Source of the DNA: Paenibacillus sp. FSL H8-0332
GTDB taxonomy: Bacteria > Bacillota > Bacilli > Paenibacillales > Paenibacillaceae
NCBI RefSeq assembly: GCF_037963835.1
Contig: NZ_CP150145.1
Location: 1,860,001-1,924,000 of the forward strand
Direction of reading: 5' to 3'
DNA: 64,000 nt
The position numbers were made by a program, and so were the translations under genes. Below are positions 35,315 through 44,296 of this stretch, piece after piece (the first letter of the stretch is position 1; each line of letters starts with the position of its first letter). Below the pieces are notes generated by a model that worked only from the letters and a program-made list of their open reading frames with translations, was not told the origin of the DNA and did not search any database.

Positions 35315-35363
35315 GACGAAGAACGTCCCAAGCTGCCGCCCGGCAGAGCGGGCGTTCTTTTTT
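35315..35363 (+). terminator. Terminator-like hairpin (repeat copy 2)
   Basis: GACGAAGAACGTCCCAAGCTGCC with a matching GGCAGAGCGGGCGTTCTTTTTT. Stem and T-run are complete, and it could end the tandem membrane-protein transcript. It matches the minus-strand element at 31387-31438 in about 35 positions, including unpaired bases. Confidence 0.85.
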
Positions 35364-35606
35364 GCGCACTCCTTTTTCCACTGAATCCTGGCAGCAACGA
35401 AGTAAGTATGTTAAGTTCTCAGTTTTATAGGCATAATTGTTGTAAGAAACCTTATCCTTCGATCAATGAAAATTCTTGGCTAATGAACCTGCTCTTGAAG
35501 CATTTATAGTCTTGTTAACGTTCCATTCACACTACTCTGATAATCTCTATAAGTGTTAGGCGGATGAAGTTCAACCTTAAATAGACAGATGATGCGGAGG
35601 GTAATA

Positions 35607-37568
35607 ATGTTAATATTCATGAAAAAGAAGCTGATCGTCGGTATGGCTATGCTGGCTGTACTGGGGTTAGGCGCAGGCCTTATATTTCCCGGGAAACATG
35701 CCAATGCGGAGACGGGGCAAGCCGCTTCACCGGGGTCCCGGATTGAAGCACCTGCCAATCTTGAGGATACGGCGGGTCTGACTGCCTTTGTGGATGGAAT
35801 GATGGAAGAGTATATGAACCGGCTGCAAATTCCCGGAGCGGTGGTCTCTATCGTCAAGGACGGGAAGATCATTTTGGGCAAAGGGTATGGAAGTTCCAAT
35901 CTGAAGCAAGCGGCTCCGGTTGACCCTGCCACCAGCATGTTCCGAATCGCTTCAACGACCAAGCTGTTCACTTGGACAGCCGTGATGCAACTGGTGGAAC
36001 AGGGGAAGATTGATCTGGACACGGACATTAACACCTATCTGAAATCCGTGAAGATTCCTGCCACTTATCCTGAACCGATCACCATGCGTCATTTGATGAC
36101 CCATACAGCAGGCTTTGAAGAGGGCGGGGTCGGTTATCAGATCGTCACTGATCCTGCCGGATTGCCCGGTTCCATCTCGGAGACACTCAATAAACATATG
36201 CTCGCCCGGATCAGACCGCCCGGTGAGATGAGTGCCTATTCTAACTATGGAGCCACGCTTGCCGGGATGATCGTGGAGGACGTCAGCGGTATTCCTTATA
36301 ATGATTATATTCAGAAGAATATCTTCGATCCGCTGGACATGAAGCATTCGACGGTCGTGGAGCCATTGCCGGAGTCATTCATCCCTAACCAGGTGGTAGG
36401 GTATAACAGCGAGAACGGCAGCTTTATTCCAGGCACACCTACCTTCGAGGGCGGATTTCGTCCTGCCGGCTCGGGTACCGTATCTGCATTAGACATGGCC
36501 CATTTCATGATCGCGCATCTGCAGAACGGTAAATATGGCGGCGGGCAGATTCTGAAGCCTGAGACTGCCGCATTCATGCATTCAACGGCATTTCAGCTCG
36601 ATAAGCGCCTGCCGGGAGTCGCTCTCGGATTCGCAGAGAAGCGGGTGAACGGGGTGAGAATAATCTCTCATGGCGGCTCCGATCCCATGTTCAATACGGA
36701 ATTATATCTCGCGCCTGCCAAGCAACTGGGGATTTTCTTATCCTACAATGGCGGTCAAGGCAGCGAAGCTGCGGCTAATCTGGTCCAGGCCTTGTTCAAC
36801 CGGTATTATCCCGCTTCCGAAGTGAAGCAGCCGGAGTTCTCCGCTTCCGCGGAATCTGTGCAGAAATATGCCGGCTCCTATCAATTTACACGCCGCAACA
36901 TAAGTGATATTGACAAGTTCTTTAACTTTTTTGCCCAGCTGAATGTTACGGTTGTGGATAACAAGATATCCTTGGGAAGCGGCAGTGAACAACAGCTGTA
37001 CAGAGCAATTGCCCCTAACCTGTTCCAGCTGGAGGAAGGGACTGATCAGATCGGCTTCCTTACGGATGAGTCTGGCACAGTGACACATATGCTTCTGGAC
37101 ATGGCTCCGGAGATGCCGCTGGAGCGTACGCCGCTTTTGGATCAGAGTGAGTTTTGGCTCATACTGCTTGGTGTCGTCGGATTCATTTTCCTCACGGCCT
37201 TGCCTGGACCTATCTTCTTCAGACGCAGGTTCAAGGCGATGACGCTCCCCGAAAAGCGGGCCATCCGGTTATCTGCGGGAACTTCCGTTTGGGCGCTGTT
37301 GTCTTTTATTACTCTGTTTATGATTATTATGTCCATGGACATTATGCAGAAGCTCAGCGGTATCTGTCCTTTGCTATCTGTCAGTCTGGTTATGCCAATC
37401 ATTATGGCGGGCTTGACCTTGGCAATGTTGATCTCGGCTGTACTGGTTTGGAAGAATAAGTATTGGACCGCCCTGAAGCGGGTGCATTACACGTTAGTGA
37501 CGCTTTCGGCTATCGTACTGACGATCTTCTTCTACTATTGGAATCTGCTCGGCTGGCAGTTTGGATAA
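35607..37568 (+). CDS. Serine hydrolase (class C beta-lactamase/PBP-like) with C-terminal membrane domain
   Basis: About 653 residues. A signal segment is followed by a penicillin-binding-protein-like domain: SxxK in RIASTTKLFTW (nucleophile Ser), YxN in AYSNYGATLAG and HGG in IISHGGSDPMFN. The C-terminal 150 residues contain four membrane helices. This layout fits the FmtA/AmpC-related esterases and D-aminopeptidases anchored in the membrane; true beta-lactamase activity is not implied. ATG 35607 follows GCGGAGGG by 6 bases. An OmpR-type regulator and kinase follow immediately (22 bases and overlapping), so the enzyme and its two-component system form one operon, suggesting the system senses the cell envelope. 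Confidence 0.88.
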   Translation: MLIFMKKKLIVGMAMLAVLGLGAGLIFPGKHANAETGQAASPGSRIEAPANLEDTAGLTAFVDGMMEEYMNRLQIPGAVVSIVKDGKIILGKGYGSSNLKQAAPVDPATSMFRIASTTKLFTWTAVMQLVEQGKIDLDTDINTYLKSVKIPATYPEPITMRHLMTHTAGFEEGGVGYQIVTDPAGLPGSISETLNKHMLARIRPPGEMSAYSNYGATLAGMIVEDVSGIPYNDYIQKNIFDPLDMKHSTVVEPLPESFIPNQVVGYNSENGSFIPGTPTFEGGFRPAGSGTVSALDMAHFMIAHLQNGKYGGGQILKPETAAFMHSTAFQLDKRLPGVALGFAEKRVNGVRIISHGGSDPMFNTELYLAPAKQLGIFLSYNGGQGSEAAANLVQALFNRYYPASEVKQPEFSASAESVQKYAGSYQFTRRNISDIDKFFNFFAQLNVTVVDNKISLGSGSEQQLYRAIAPNLFQLEEGTDQIGFLTDESGTVTHMLLDMAPEMPLERTPLLDQSEFWLILLGVVGFIFLTALPGPIFFRRRFKAMTLPEKRAIRLSAGTSVWALLSFITLFMIIMSMDIMQKLSGICPLLSVSLVMPIIMAGLTLAMLISAVLVWKNKYWTALKRVHYTLVTLSAIVLTIFFYYWNLLGWQFG

Positions 37569-37590
37569 CGCTTAAGAGAGAAGGATGACC

Positions 37591-38268
37591 GTGGCTACAA
37601 TACTTATCGCGGATGATGATGACAATATCCGGAAGCTGATGTCTTTATATCTGCGCAAAGAAGGGTTCCACCTCGAAGAAGCCGGGGACGGCACCAAGGC
37701 CTTGTCGATCATAGAGGACTCACAGATTGATCTTGTCATTCTGGATATTATGATGCCGGGACTGAACGGCTGGGAGCTGTGCAGGGAAATCAGGCGTTCG
37801 GATGCGAATCTCCCTCTTCTCATGGTGACGGCCAAAGCGGAATCCGCCCACAAAATCAAAGGGTTTCGGCTCGGAACGGATGATTACCTGACCAAGCCGT
37901 TTGATCCGGTGGAGCTGGTGATGCGGGTAAAAGCGCTGCTCAAACGCTCACTGGTAGTTACTTCCCAGTCTGTGCAGCTCGGCAATGTGGTGCTGAACCG
38001 CCGGACCTTTCAGGTTACACGCGGCGGGGCACCGGTCATGCTGCCTTTGAAGGAATTTGATCTTCTGTTTCTGCTGGTCAGCCACCCCAGGCAGATCTTC
38101 ACCAGAGAACAACTCATTCAGCAAGTCTGGGGACTCCATTATGAAGGGGACGGGCGGACGGTAGATGTGCATATCAGCCGGCTGAGGGAGAAGTTCAGCG
38201 GCAATGGCGAGGGTTTTCAGATTGAAACTGCCCGCGGTCTGGGATACCGGCTGATCCCTGAGCCATGA
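37591..38268 (+). CDS. OmpR/PhoB-family response regulator
   Basis: 225 residues. Receiver domain: IADDDD pocket, phospho-Asp52 in LVILDIMMPGLNG, Thr in MVTAKAE, Lys in DDYLTKPFDP. The C-terminal winged helix of the OmpR type includes LPLKEFDLLFLLVSHP and GDGRTVDVHISRLREK. The start is probably GTG at 37591, 6 bases after AGAAGGA; an ATG at 37585 would abut that site. Its stop overlaps the kinase start (ATGA). It likely controls the serine hydrolase operon to which it belongs. Confidence 0.92.
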   Translation: MATILIADDDDNIRKLMSLYLRKEGFHLEEAGDGTKALSIIEDSQIDLVILDIMMPGLNGWELCREIRRSDANLPLLMVTAKAESAHKIKGFRLGTDDYLTKPFDPVELVMRVKALLKRSLVVTSQSVQLGNVVLNRRTFQVTRGGAPVMLPLKEFDLLFLLVSHPRQIFTREQLIQQVWGLHYEGDGRTVDVHISRLREKFSGNGEGFQIETARGLGYRLIPEP

Positions 38269-39623
38269 TCAAGACATTGTATGTCCGGATCATTCTCACG
38301 TTTCTTGGCATTATTGTCTTTAGTCTGATCTGTTCCTTTTTCATCGGCTTGTATGTATTTCAGAAGCAGATAAGCTATGAGGGACAGAACGAGATGATCA
38401 CAGTGGGCAGGGAGATTATTCACCGCTATGATGACGCCAAGCCTACAGATATGGATGAGTTCCTGCATAGTATGGTTAAAATATCGGCGCATCCTATCCA
38501 CATGTACCATCCCTCGGGGGAACATAGCTTTTACGGTCTCTCGGATAGTCCGGCTGTGACCATCACCCCCGGCGCTGTCCGGCAAGTGTTGCAGGGAAAG
38601 GTCTATCGTTCCTCCACGGAAGATGATGATACGTTCATCGGAATGCCCTTCATGCTCAAGGGGGAGTGGCGTGCGATGTTGCTGCAGTATTCTGCCGAGA
38701 ACGAACATCTTGTCAACCGGCTGGTACTCTTTGTGCTGCTGCTCGTGCTTGTGCTGGGAAGTGTATGTATTGTTGTCGCTGCCAGATATCTGGTGGAGCC
38801 GATCAAGGCTTTGACGAATGCCACCAGAAGATTGGCCAAGGGTGATTTCGAAGTGGATCTCAGAATGAACCGTGTGGACGAGATAGGGGAGCTGACCCAG
38901 AGCTATGTGGAAATGGCGGGGGAACTGAAGCAGCTGGAGCAGATGAGGCAGGATTTCGTCTCCAATGTCTCCCATGAAATCCAGACACCGCTTACCTCCA
39001 TATCCGGTTTTGCCAGGGCGCTGCAGAGCAATGATCTGATTGCCGAAGAGGAACGTAAGGACTATCTGGATATCATCATTGCGGAGAGCGGACGTCTGTC
39101 CCGGCTAAGTGATAATCTGCTGAAGCTGGCTTCCCTGGATTCCGAGCATCACCCCTTCACGGCAGTCCCCTTCCGTCTGGACGAGCAGATCAGAACTATC
39201 GTGGTGACCTGTGAGCCGCAATGGTCAGCCCGAAGAATCGTTATCGATCTGGAGCTGCCGGAAGCTGTTCATATCACAGGGGATGAAGATCAGCTGAAGC
39301 AGGTATGGATGAATCTGCTCAGTAACAGCATCAAGTTCACGCCGGAAGGCGGGAGGATCAGCATCCGTATAGACCGCAGTACAGCGGAAGTTGCGGTCAC
39401 GATCAGCGATAATGGCATCGGGATCTCCCCGGAGGAGTGGGGCGCCGTGTTCCAAAGATTCTATACCGTAGACAAGTCACGGAATGGAAGTAATAGCGGG
39501 AACGGTCTGGGACTGGCCATTGTCTCAAAAATCGTCTCCCTGCATCAGGGCAGTATCGAGGTAGACGGTGCGGCAGGAGTAGGCACGACGATTATCGTCA
39601 GGTTGCCCTTACGCCAGACATAA
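38265..39623 (+). CDS. Sensor histidine kinase (HAMP-HisKA type)
   Basis: 452 residues. Helix 1 is near 9-33, an extracellular loop of about 115 residues follows, helix 2 is near 152-173, and then come HAMP (VEPIKALTNATRRLAKGDF), HisKA with His237 in VSNVSHEIQTPLTSI, and HATPase boxes (MNLLSNSIKFTPEGG, DNGIGISPEEWG, GNGLGLAIV). It overlaps the response regulator by four bases and so is co-translated with it. The 3' end overlaps the convergent TetR gene by 26 bases, with no terminator visible between them. Confidence 0.92.
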   Translation: MIKTLYVRIILTFLGIIVFSLICSFFIGLYVFQKQISYEGQNEMITVGREIIHRYDDAKPTDMDEFLHSMVKISAHPIHMYHPSGEHSFYGLSDSPAVTITPGAVRQVLQGKVYRSSTEDDDTFIGMPFMLKGEWRAMLLQYSAENEHLVNRLVLFVLLLVLVLGSVCIVVAARYLVEPIKALTNATRRLAKGDFEVDLRMNRVDEIGELTQSYVEMAGELKQLEQMRQDFVSNVSHEIQTPLTSISGFARALQSNDLIAEEERKDYLDIIIAESGRLSRLSDNLLKLASLDSEHHPFTAVPFRLDEQIRTIVVTCEPQWSARRIVIDLELPEAVHITGDEDQLKQVWMNLLSNSIKFTPEGGRISIRIDRSTAEVAVTISDNGIGISPEEWGAVFQRFYTVDKSRNGSNSGNGLGLAIVSKIVSLHQGSIEVDGAAGVGTTIIVRLPLRQT

Positions 39624-40215
39624 TGAAATCCTTAAATTGACGGTCTGTTGCCCTGTCTTCCCCGGTAACTGAACCGCCCCGCTGGCGGGTAAGAATAACC
39701 GCTTTTTGTAAATACATGAAATACAGGTGGGTGGACTTCTGAAGAAGGTCCAGCCACTTTTTTTGATGCTCTGGAGCCACCGAGGCGCTCTCCAGGCTGA
39801 TATACCGGGAATACCAGACTTCCATGGCCTTCTTGAAGTCAGGGAGTTCAGCCGGATTCTTGGAGAGAGTACTGTAGTAGACTCCAAAAAGGGCATCATA
39901 GTAGATCAGTGACTCCTGATGCTCTCTCAGCTCCAGGTATTGATCCAGAATCTTTTCCAGAGACTGTACTGGCTGTGCAAAATCAAAATCAAACAGCAGC
40001 TGTCCAAACATCTGCTCCAGATTATCGACATAGAGTTCAGCGGCTAAATCTTCCTTGTCCTTATAATGAAGGTACAATGTGCGGCGGGAGACACCGGCTT
40101 GTCCGGCGATCTGTGTCATATCCGTGCGCTCAATCCCCTGAGTACAGAACAGGCCCAGCGCGGCCTCCTTAATGAGCTCTTTGGTCATTTGCATTTGCTT
40201 TTCACGTAAATTCAA
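39598..40215 (-). CDS. TetR-family transcriptional regulator
   Basis: 205 residues. The N-terminal HTH is clear: LIKEAALGLFCTQGIERTDMTQIAGQAGVSRRTLYLHYKDKEDLAAELY. The C-terminal ligand domain has no recognisable subfamily. The start is TTG at 40215 with AGGAGAG seven bases upstream. It lies 46 bases downstream of the pectin-acetylesterase-like gene on the same strand, so it probably regulates that gene and itself. Confidence 0.88.
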   Translation of the reverse strand: MNLREKQMQMTKELIKEAALGLFCTQGIERTDMTQIAGQAGVSRRTLYLHYKDKEDLAAELYVDNLEQMFGQLLFDFDFAQPVQSLEKILDQYLELREHQESLIYYDALFGVYYSTLSKNPAELPDFKKAMEVWYSRYISLESASVAPEHQKKWLDLLQKSTHLYFMYLQKAVILTRQRGGSVTGEDRATDRQFKDFIMSGVRAT

Positions 40216-40261
40216 TGATCTTCTCTCCTGTCTTCCTGCGAAAATACCGCTGCTGCAGGAG

Positions 40262-41452
40262 CTACTCCTGAGCAGGTGCTGACGCCCCCAAGAACTTGCT
40301 GCCTACCGAATAGCGCTTCTGCTGATTGACCACATCCCCCAGCCACTTCACAAGCTTCACACCATCCTGCTCCGCCTGATAGAAGGTCTCCCGGGTGGAA
40401 AAAGTGTGCGGGGTGGTCCCGTTCTCAGCATTCAGCCCGTAATCCGTCAAATAGTAATAATAATTAGGAACCGTTGCCGCTAGAGCAGCTACCGATTGCC
40501 GCATTTCCTCTGACCATTCCTTAATGAGCTTCTGGTCCCGTGGACCATTATGATCGTTAATCTTGTTCTGGAAGTGGATCAGAATCTCATCATATACCGA
40601 GTAGGCTTGTAAAAGCACCGTACCAACAGGCAGCAGCCGGCCATTCGCGCGAAAAGCAGCCCCGATAATATCTGCCTCCGGCGCATACCCGAAGTTTGCA
40701 GTGAAATCCGAGTCCCATTCCTGCTCCATCACCTGCGGCCACTTGTCTGACTTCAGGAAGGAGCTGTCCGCATATTGGAAAATCTCAGAATCCTGGTAAT
40801 GTGATGCAATCTCGGGCGCCCAGAAGGCTGACCCGAATCCCCCCGCGCTCTCGCCTGCAATCAGCAGCTTATCTGGCTTAGCCACGTTCGCATAGATCCA
40901 GTCAAGGCTGCTGCGCACATTATTACGCCCGTTATACCGCATGGTGAAGGTGCTGCCGTCCTCTCGCGGATACGTAGCGGTGCGGTTACCAATGTGGAAG
41001 TCACCTGTTGAATAAGGGAGGTAGACCACATTCCAGCCGTGAAAAGGATTGTCCGTGTTGTCCGTATCCATCATCCCGCCGAGCAAAGTCAGCATATAGA
41101 ACGGAATGTCAGCGAAATAGTTGCCTGTATCTCCGCCTTTAATAAAGTTCATGAGCTTAATAGGATGTGCAGCGCTCTGGGCATCCCAGCTGACCCCGCC
41201 GCCGGAAAAGAAGATGATCCAGTTGTTGCTCTCACCGGTTTTGGTCCAGATGAAATACTCTGATCCATCGCTCGAAAGGGTATTCCCGCCCAGCTTGACC
41301 TTGTTCCACTCGTAAGGCTTCACTTCCGTGATTACGGGAGTAGAGGTCACCGGCCGTTGGATTACGAAGGCGTAGACCGCAACAATGGCAATGACAACAA
41401 CGCTCAACAATCCAATACCCGTGAATAACGTGATTTTCTTCATTCTGCTCAT
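40262..41452 (-). CDS. Pectin-acetylesterase/Notum-like serine hydrolase, membrane anchored
   Basis: 396 residues. One N-terminal helix (about 7-30) acts as signal anchor, placing the enzyme outside. The hydrolase domain shows IIFFSGGGVSWDAQSA (oxyanion region), NPFHGWNVVYLPYSTGD, HIGN, and the nucleophile elbow LLIAGESAGGFGSAFWAP. These fit the pectinacetylesterase family (PAE/Notum), alpha/beta hydrolases that remove acetyl groups from pectin or acyl groups from other substrates. AAGGGGG precedes the ATG. With the GH35 and GH36 genes earlier in the window it would fit plant-polysaccharide use, but no pectin lyase is present here, so the substrate remains open. Confidence 0.8.
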   Translation of the reverse strand: MSRMKKITLFTGIGLLSVVVIAIVAVYAFVIQRPVTSTPVITEVKPYEWNKVKLGGNTLSSDGSEYFIWTKTGESNNWIIFFSGGGVSWDAQSAAHPIKLMNFIKGGDTGNYFADIPFYMLTLLGGMMDTDNTDNPFHGWNVVYLPYSTGDFHIGNRTATYPREDGSTFTMRYNGRNNVRSSLDWIYANVAKPDKLLIAGESAGGFGSAFWAPEIASHYQDSEIFQYADSSFLKSDKWPQVMEQEWDSDFTANFGYAPEADIIGAAFRANGRLLPVGTVLLQAYSVYDEILIHFQNKINDHNGPRDQKLIKEWSEEMRQSVAALAATVPNYYYYLTDYGLNAENGTTPHTFSTRETFYQAEQDGVKLVKWLGDVVNQQKRYSVGSKFLGASAPAQE

Positions 41453-41677
41453 CTCATCGCCCCCTTACTAGAAGTATACGCATAGTTAACTCATTGCACA
41501 AGGTGTATACTTAAATCTTATGAGACAAGCTGAAAATAAGCTTTTGGCGGCCTGTTAAATCTATGATTATCAATATAAAAGCTTTAATTTAGATATTCCA
41601 AATATAGTATTTTATGATAGTATTATCTACAGTTCTGTCGGCCGATGGATCAATACTCCAAGAGGGATTTGAAAAAA

Positions 41678-42238
41678 GTGAAAAAAATGAAATTGAAACC
41701 GCTGTCAATTCTGTTTAGTTCGATGATCTCCGCTTCTCTATTTGCAGGCAGCGTATACGCCGCTTCTGGAGCCCGTATTCATGACGTAACCTCCCAAGTA
41801 CAACAGGGCAGCTATCTGTGCTGGGCGGCTGTATCCAGCATGGCTGGACAATATCTGGGGAAATCCAGCGCCACCCAGCAAAATATAGTGAAGGCTGCAA
41901 AGGGCATATACATGGACACGGCCGGGACGGTCTACGATGCCCAGGCAGGACTTGCCGCCTATGGCGTAAGCTCATCTGCATCACTAAGTGTGCCGTCGTA
42001 CAATAGTTTAGTCAGCAATATAGATAATTACTCCAATGTTCTTGCGTTCACGAGCAAGGCTGGCTCGAGTATTGGCCATGCCTTTGTAGTTAAAGGGTAT
42101 TACTACAATACCACTAACAATATTCAGAACTTATATTATATTGATCCGGCAGATGGTTCGAGCAACGTTCAAGGCTATTCTACGTTCAAGAGCAATTCCA
42201 CTTATAAGTGGGTTAATACAGTAAACAATATTAATTGA
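41678..42238 (+). CDS. Secreted papain-like cysteine protease (C70/AvrRpt2-like)
   Basis: About 186 residues from a probable GTG at 41678 (AAGAGGGA lies 11 bases upstream); an ATG at 41645 would add a charged tail. The signal peptide ends in GSVYAAS. The mature domain has the active-site Cys in QQGSYLCWAAVSSMAGQY, the His in SIGHAFVVKGYYY and an Asp in YYIDPADGSS, the triad order of papain-like C70/C39-related peptidases. The gene is AT-rich relative to the core genome. Two secreted or membrane proteins follow on the same strand and may be its partners (inhibitor, anchor or substrate). Target unknown. Confidence 0.75.
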   Translation: MKKMKLKPLSILFSSMISASLFAGSVYAASGARIHDVTSQVQQGSYLCWAAVSSMAGQYLGKSSATQQNIVKAAKGIYMDTAGTVYDAQAGLAAYGVSSSASLSVPSYNSLVSNIDNYSNVLAFTSKAGSSIGHAFVVKGYYYNTTNNIQNLYYIDPADGSSNVQGYSTFKSNSTYKWVNTVNNIN

Positions 42239-42278
42239 AATTAATGACCTAATACAAACAACAATTGGAGGGCTTTTT

Positions 42279-43043
42279 TTGAAAATTCGTGCGTTGCTAT
42301 TAACCGCTGTCCTGGCTCTGTCACTGGCTGGAAATGCTGCATATGCCGATTCTGGTCTTGAGAAGGCTGGGGCAGAGATCAAAGGAGCCATTGAGCAGGA
42401 ATATAAAGAGTATTATGCGGATAGCCTTGAAGCCCAGAAGGATAACTTTCATGGTACGGGCAAAACAAGCTTTCATGAGGCCACTCTAGGGGAAGGAATC
42501 CCCTATTACCAGTTGAATGTCCAGGACAACTCCATTTCACATGAAATGGCGGGTTATAAATTTCCTCTTTATCTGGAAGAGGCCCAGGTTGGAGTGATCG
42601 AAGCTACACTGGAGTCAGGGGCATGGACCATCTATAACATCAGCAATCATAATGATTTTGACAACACCGTGAAGCGGCTGGAAGCAGAGTATGCCGGAAA
42701 GGGCACTGTAGAGCTTATTGACGACAAACGCTACGAGCTGGATTATCTCTATATAAACAATGAGGTTAACGAGACCTATATTGATTTAACGAATGAGCAG
42801 AATATCAGTCCTTCAGAGGTTAGGGATGCGGTTAGCGAATCGGCAGATGCCTTGAATTCTATGAACCGCAATTCCAATGACGGGGCAATCCTGGTGGGTG
42901 GTGGCCATCATGCCGATTCTTCTGACGGTGGGCATAACTCTTTAATTACAGCTATCGTCCTGTTCGGACTATCTCTTGTCTTTGCTGTCCCGGTTGTAAT
43001 CTCCGCTGTCCAGAGAAGAAGAGCCTCAGACGTATTGCAATGA
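42279..43043 (+). CDS. Secreted protein with C-terminal membrane anchor, unknown function
   Basis: 254 residues from a TTG start (TTGGAGGGC lies 11-19 bases upstream; no nearby ATG). The signal peptide ends in GNAAYAD. The extracellular part is acidic and strand-rich, then comes a Gly/His/Ser-rich segment (VGGGHHADSSDGGHN) and a membrane helix near 226-246 followed by the basic tail QRRRASD. This is a surface protein anchored by its C-terminus. It lies 40 bases after the C70-like protease and may be its substrate or tether; I recognise no family. Confidence 0.65.
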   Translation: MKIRALLLTAVLALSLAGNAAYADSGLEKAGAEIKGAIEQEYKEYYADSLEAQKDNFHGTGKTSFHEATLGEGIPYYQLNVQDNSISHEMAGYKFPLYLEEAQVGVIEATLESGAWTIYNISNHNDFDNTVKRLEAEYAGKGTVELIDDKRYELDYLYINNEVNETYIDLTNEQNISPSEVRDAVSESADALNSMNRNSNDGAILVGGGHHADSSDGGHNSLITAIVLFGLSLVFAVPVVISAVQRRRASDVLQ

Positions 43044-43059
43044 GATTGGGACGAAACGA

Positions 43060-43593
43060 ATGAACCGGCTCATAGGATTATTCCTAATGCTTAGCCTGGC
43101 ACTGCTGGCCATAATGGGATGCAGCAACAAGGGGAGCGCCGCCGAAGGTGAGACTGACGAGCAAATCGCCGCCAGATATGTTGAGACTCTTGGTTACAGG
43201 ATCGTTGACCCTACAGGAGAAGTTGCCCAATACACATTGGATCAGACCATGCTTGAGAATCTGGATTACATGCAGCTCTGGTCGGTGCAGAAGCAAGAAC
43301 CTGATGCCTATTTCGGCAAAAAAATCATAACTTACCGATTCCTCGTAGAGAATCATCCCCTGGAACAGCAATATCCCCCGGACGAATACAGGATTGCCGT
43401 AAATGTCATGCTTGCAGATCATGAGGTCATAGGCGGCACCTCGGGTCCGCTAAGCACAATCAAGAATCTCGTCGTGACCGGCGGAGAGTACTCCATCGAA
43501 GGGAAGACGCTGAAGGAGATCAAAGGGCTGGATTATTCGCAGTGGATGGAGCATTGGAAGGAGAGGTATGGGGCTGAAGTGAAGCTAAGATAG
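43060..43593 (+). CDS. Small lipoprotein, unknown function
   Basis: 177 residues. The lipoprotein signal ends in IMGC followed by SNKGS. The mature part has no family I can name with confidence (DUF4830-like layout at best). It follows the previous gene by 16 bases and ends just before a 20-bp terminator, so the protease, membrane protein and lipoprotein probably make one three-gene transcript of exported proteins. Confidence 0.7.
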   Translation: MNRLIGLFLMLSLALLAIMGCSNKGSAAEGETDEQIAARYVETLGYRIVDPTGEVAQYTLDQTMLENLDYMQLWSVQKQEPDAYFGKKIITYRFLVENHPLEQQYPPDEYRIAVNVMLADHEVIGGTSGPLSTIKNLVVTGGEYSIEGKTLKEIKGLDYSQWMEHWKERYGAEVKLR

Positions 43594-43594
43594 T

Positions 43595-43638
43595 AAAAAG
43601 GATGCTAAGAGTGTGCATACACTCTTAGCATCCTTTTT
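43595..43638. terminator. Perfect 20-bp bidirectional terminator
   Basis: A perfect 20-bp inverted repeat (43595-43614 and 43619-43638) with loop GCAT, rich in A at one end and T at the other, serves both the lipoprotein gene and the convergent toxin-antitoxin operon. Confidence 0.95.
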
Positions 43639-43657
43639 AAGTTGATGGTTATAAATC

Positions 43658-44296
43658 TTAAAACAGCGAATCCTGCGTCTCCGGTAATAGAAATGTATCC
43701 AGATTCATCACACGAATTTGGCCAAATGGATCAATAAAATCCTTAAGATTATAAGTTACAATGATGTCGGCGTTATGTATAATGGCTGCAGCCATTACCG
43801 GATAATCATCCATGTCCTTCAGCGGCTTTTTACGTCCCCGTTCCTGCTTTGCTTCCTCCTGTAACATGGCAATTGTCTTCCCTAGATATTGTTCAATCAC
43901 ATCCTGGCCTTTATGTCTCCAGCCATACTCCTCTTGCATAATTTCTTCCACAATTAGTTTATAATCGTCTGAAAATTCAGGCCAGTTTATTTGCCCCAAT
44001 GAATCCAGAAATTCCACATTAAAAATCCCCTTGAACATTTCGAAGAGTGGCATAAGTTTGTCATGTTCGAAAGCAACGGGTCTCATCGGCCCATCCTTTT
44101 CTGTACGGATAGCTATGCCTCCCGAGCGCAATAAACCATAGAATTCTGCCTGAACAGCTTTGGGCAGGCAGAATTCTACAAGGCCGTTGATATGCAAATC
44201 ATATAACCGGTCGAATTCCTTGCGAACCCTGTGATTTCGGTAAATAAACCGATCAGCAAGTATGCAGCCATCCCAGATGACAATTTTAGTCTTCAT
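43658..44296 (-). CDS. PIN-domain putative toxin ribonuclease
   Basis: 212 residues from MKTKIVIWDGCILADRF; the longer frame to 44539 runs back through the antitoxin gene. PIN features visible are an early Asp (IVIWDGC), a central acidic segment, and the C-terminal KDMDDYPVMAAAIIHNADIIVTYNLKDF, where the DDYPV Asp residues and the downstream D complete the metal site. PIN toxins cleave RNA. Its ATG lies 11 bases inside the end of the upstream HTH gene, giving the tight coupling usual for toxin-antitoxin pairs. AT-rich. Confidence 0.78.
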   Translation of the reverse strand: MKTKIVIWDGCILADRFIYRNHRVRKEFDRLYDLHINGLVEFCLPKAVQAEFYGLLRSGGIAIRTEKDGPMRPVAFEHDKLMPLFEMFKGIFNVEFLDSLGQINWPEFSDDYKLIVEEIMQEEYGWRHKGQDVIEQYLGKTIAMLQEEAKQERGRKKPLKDMDDYPVMAAAIIHNADIIVTYNLKDFIDPFGQIRVMNLDTFLLPETQDSLF

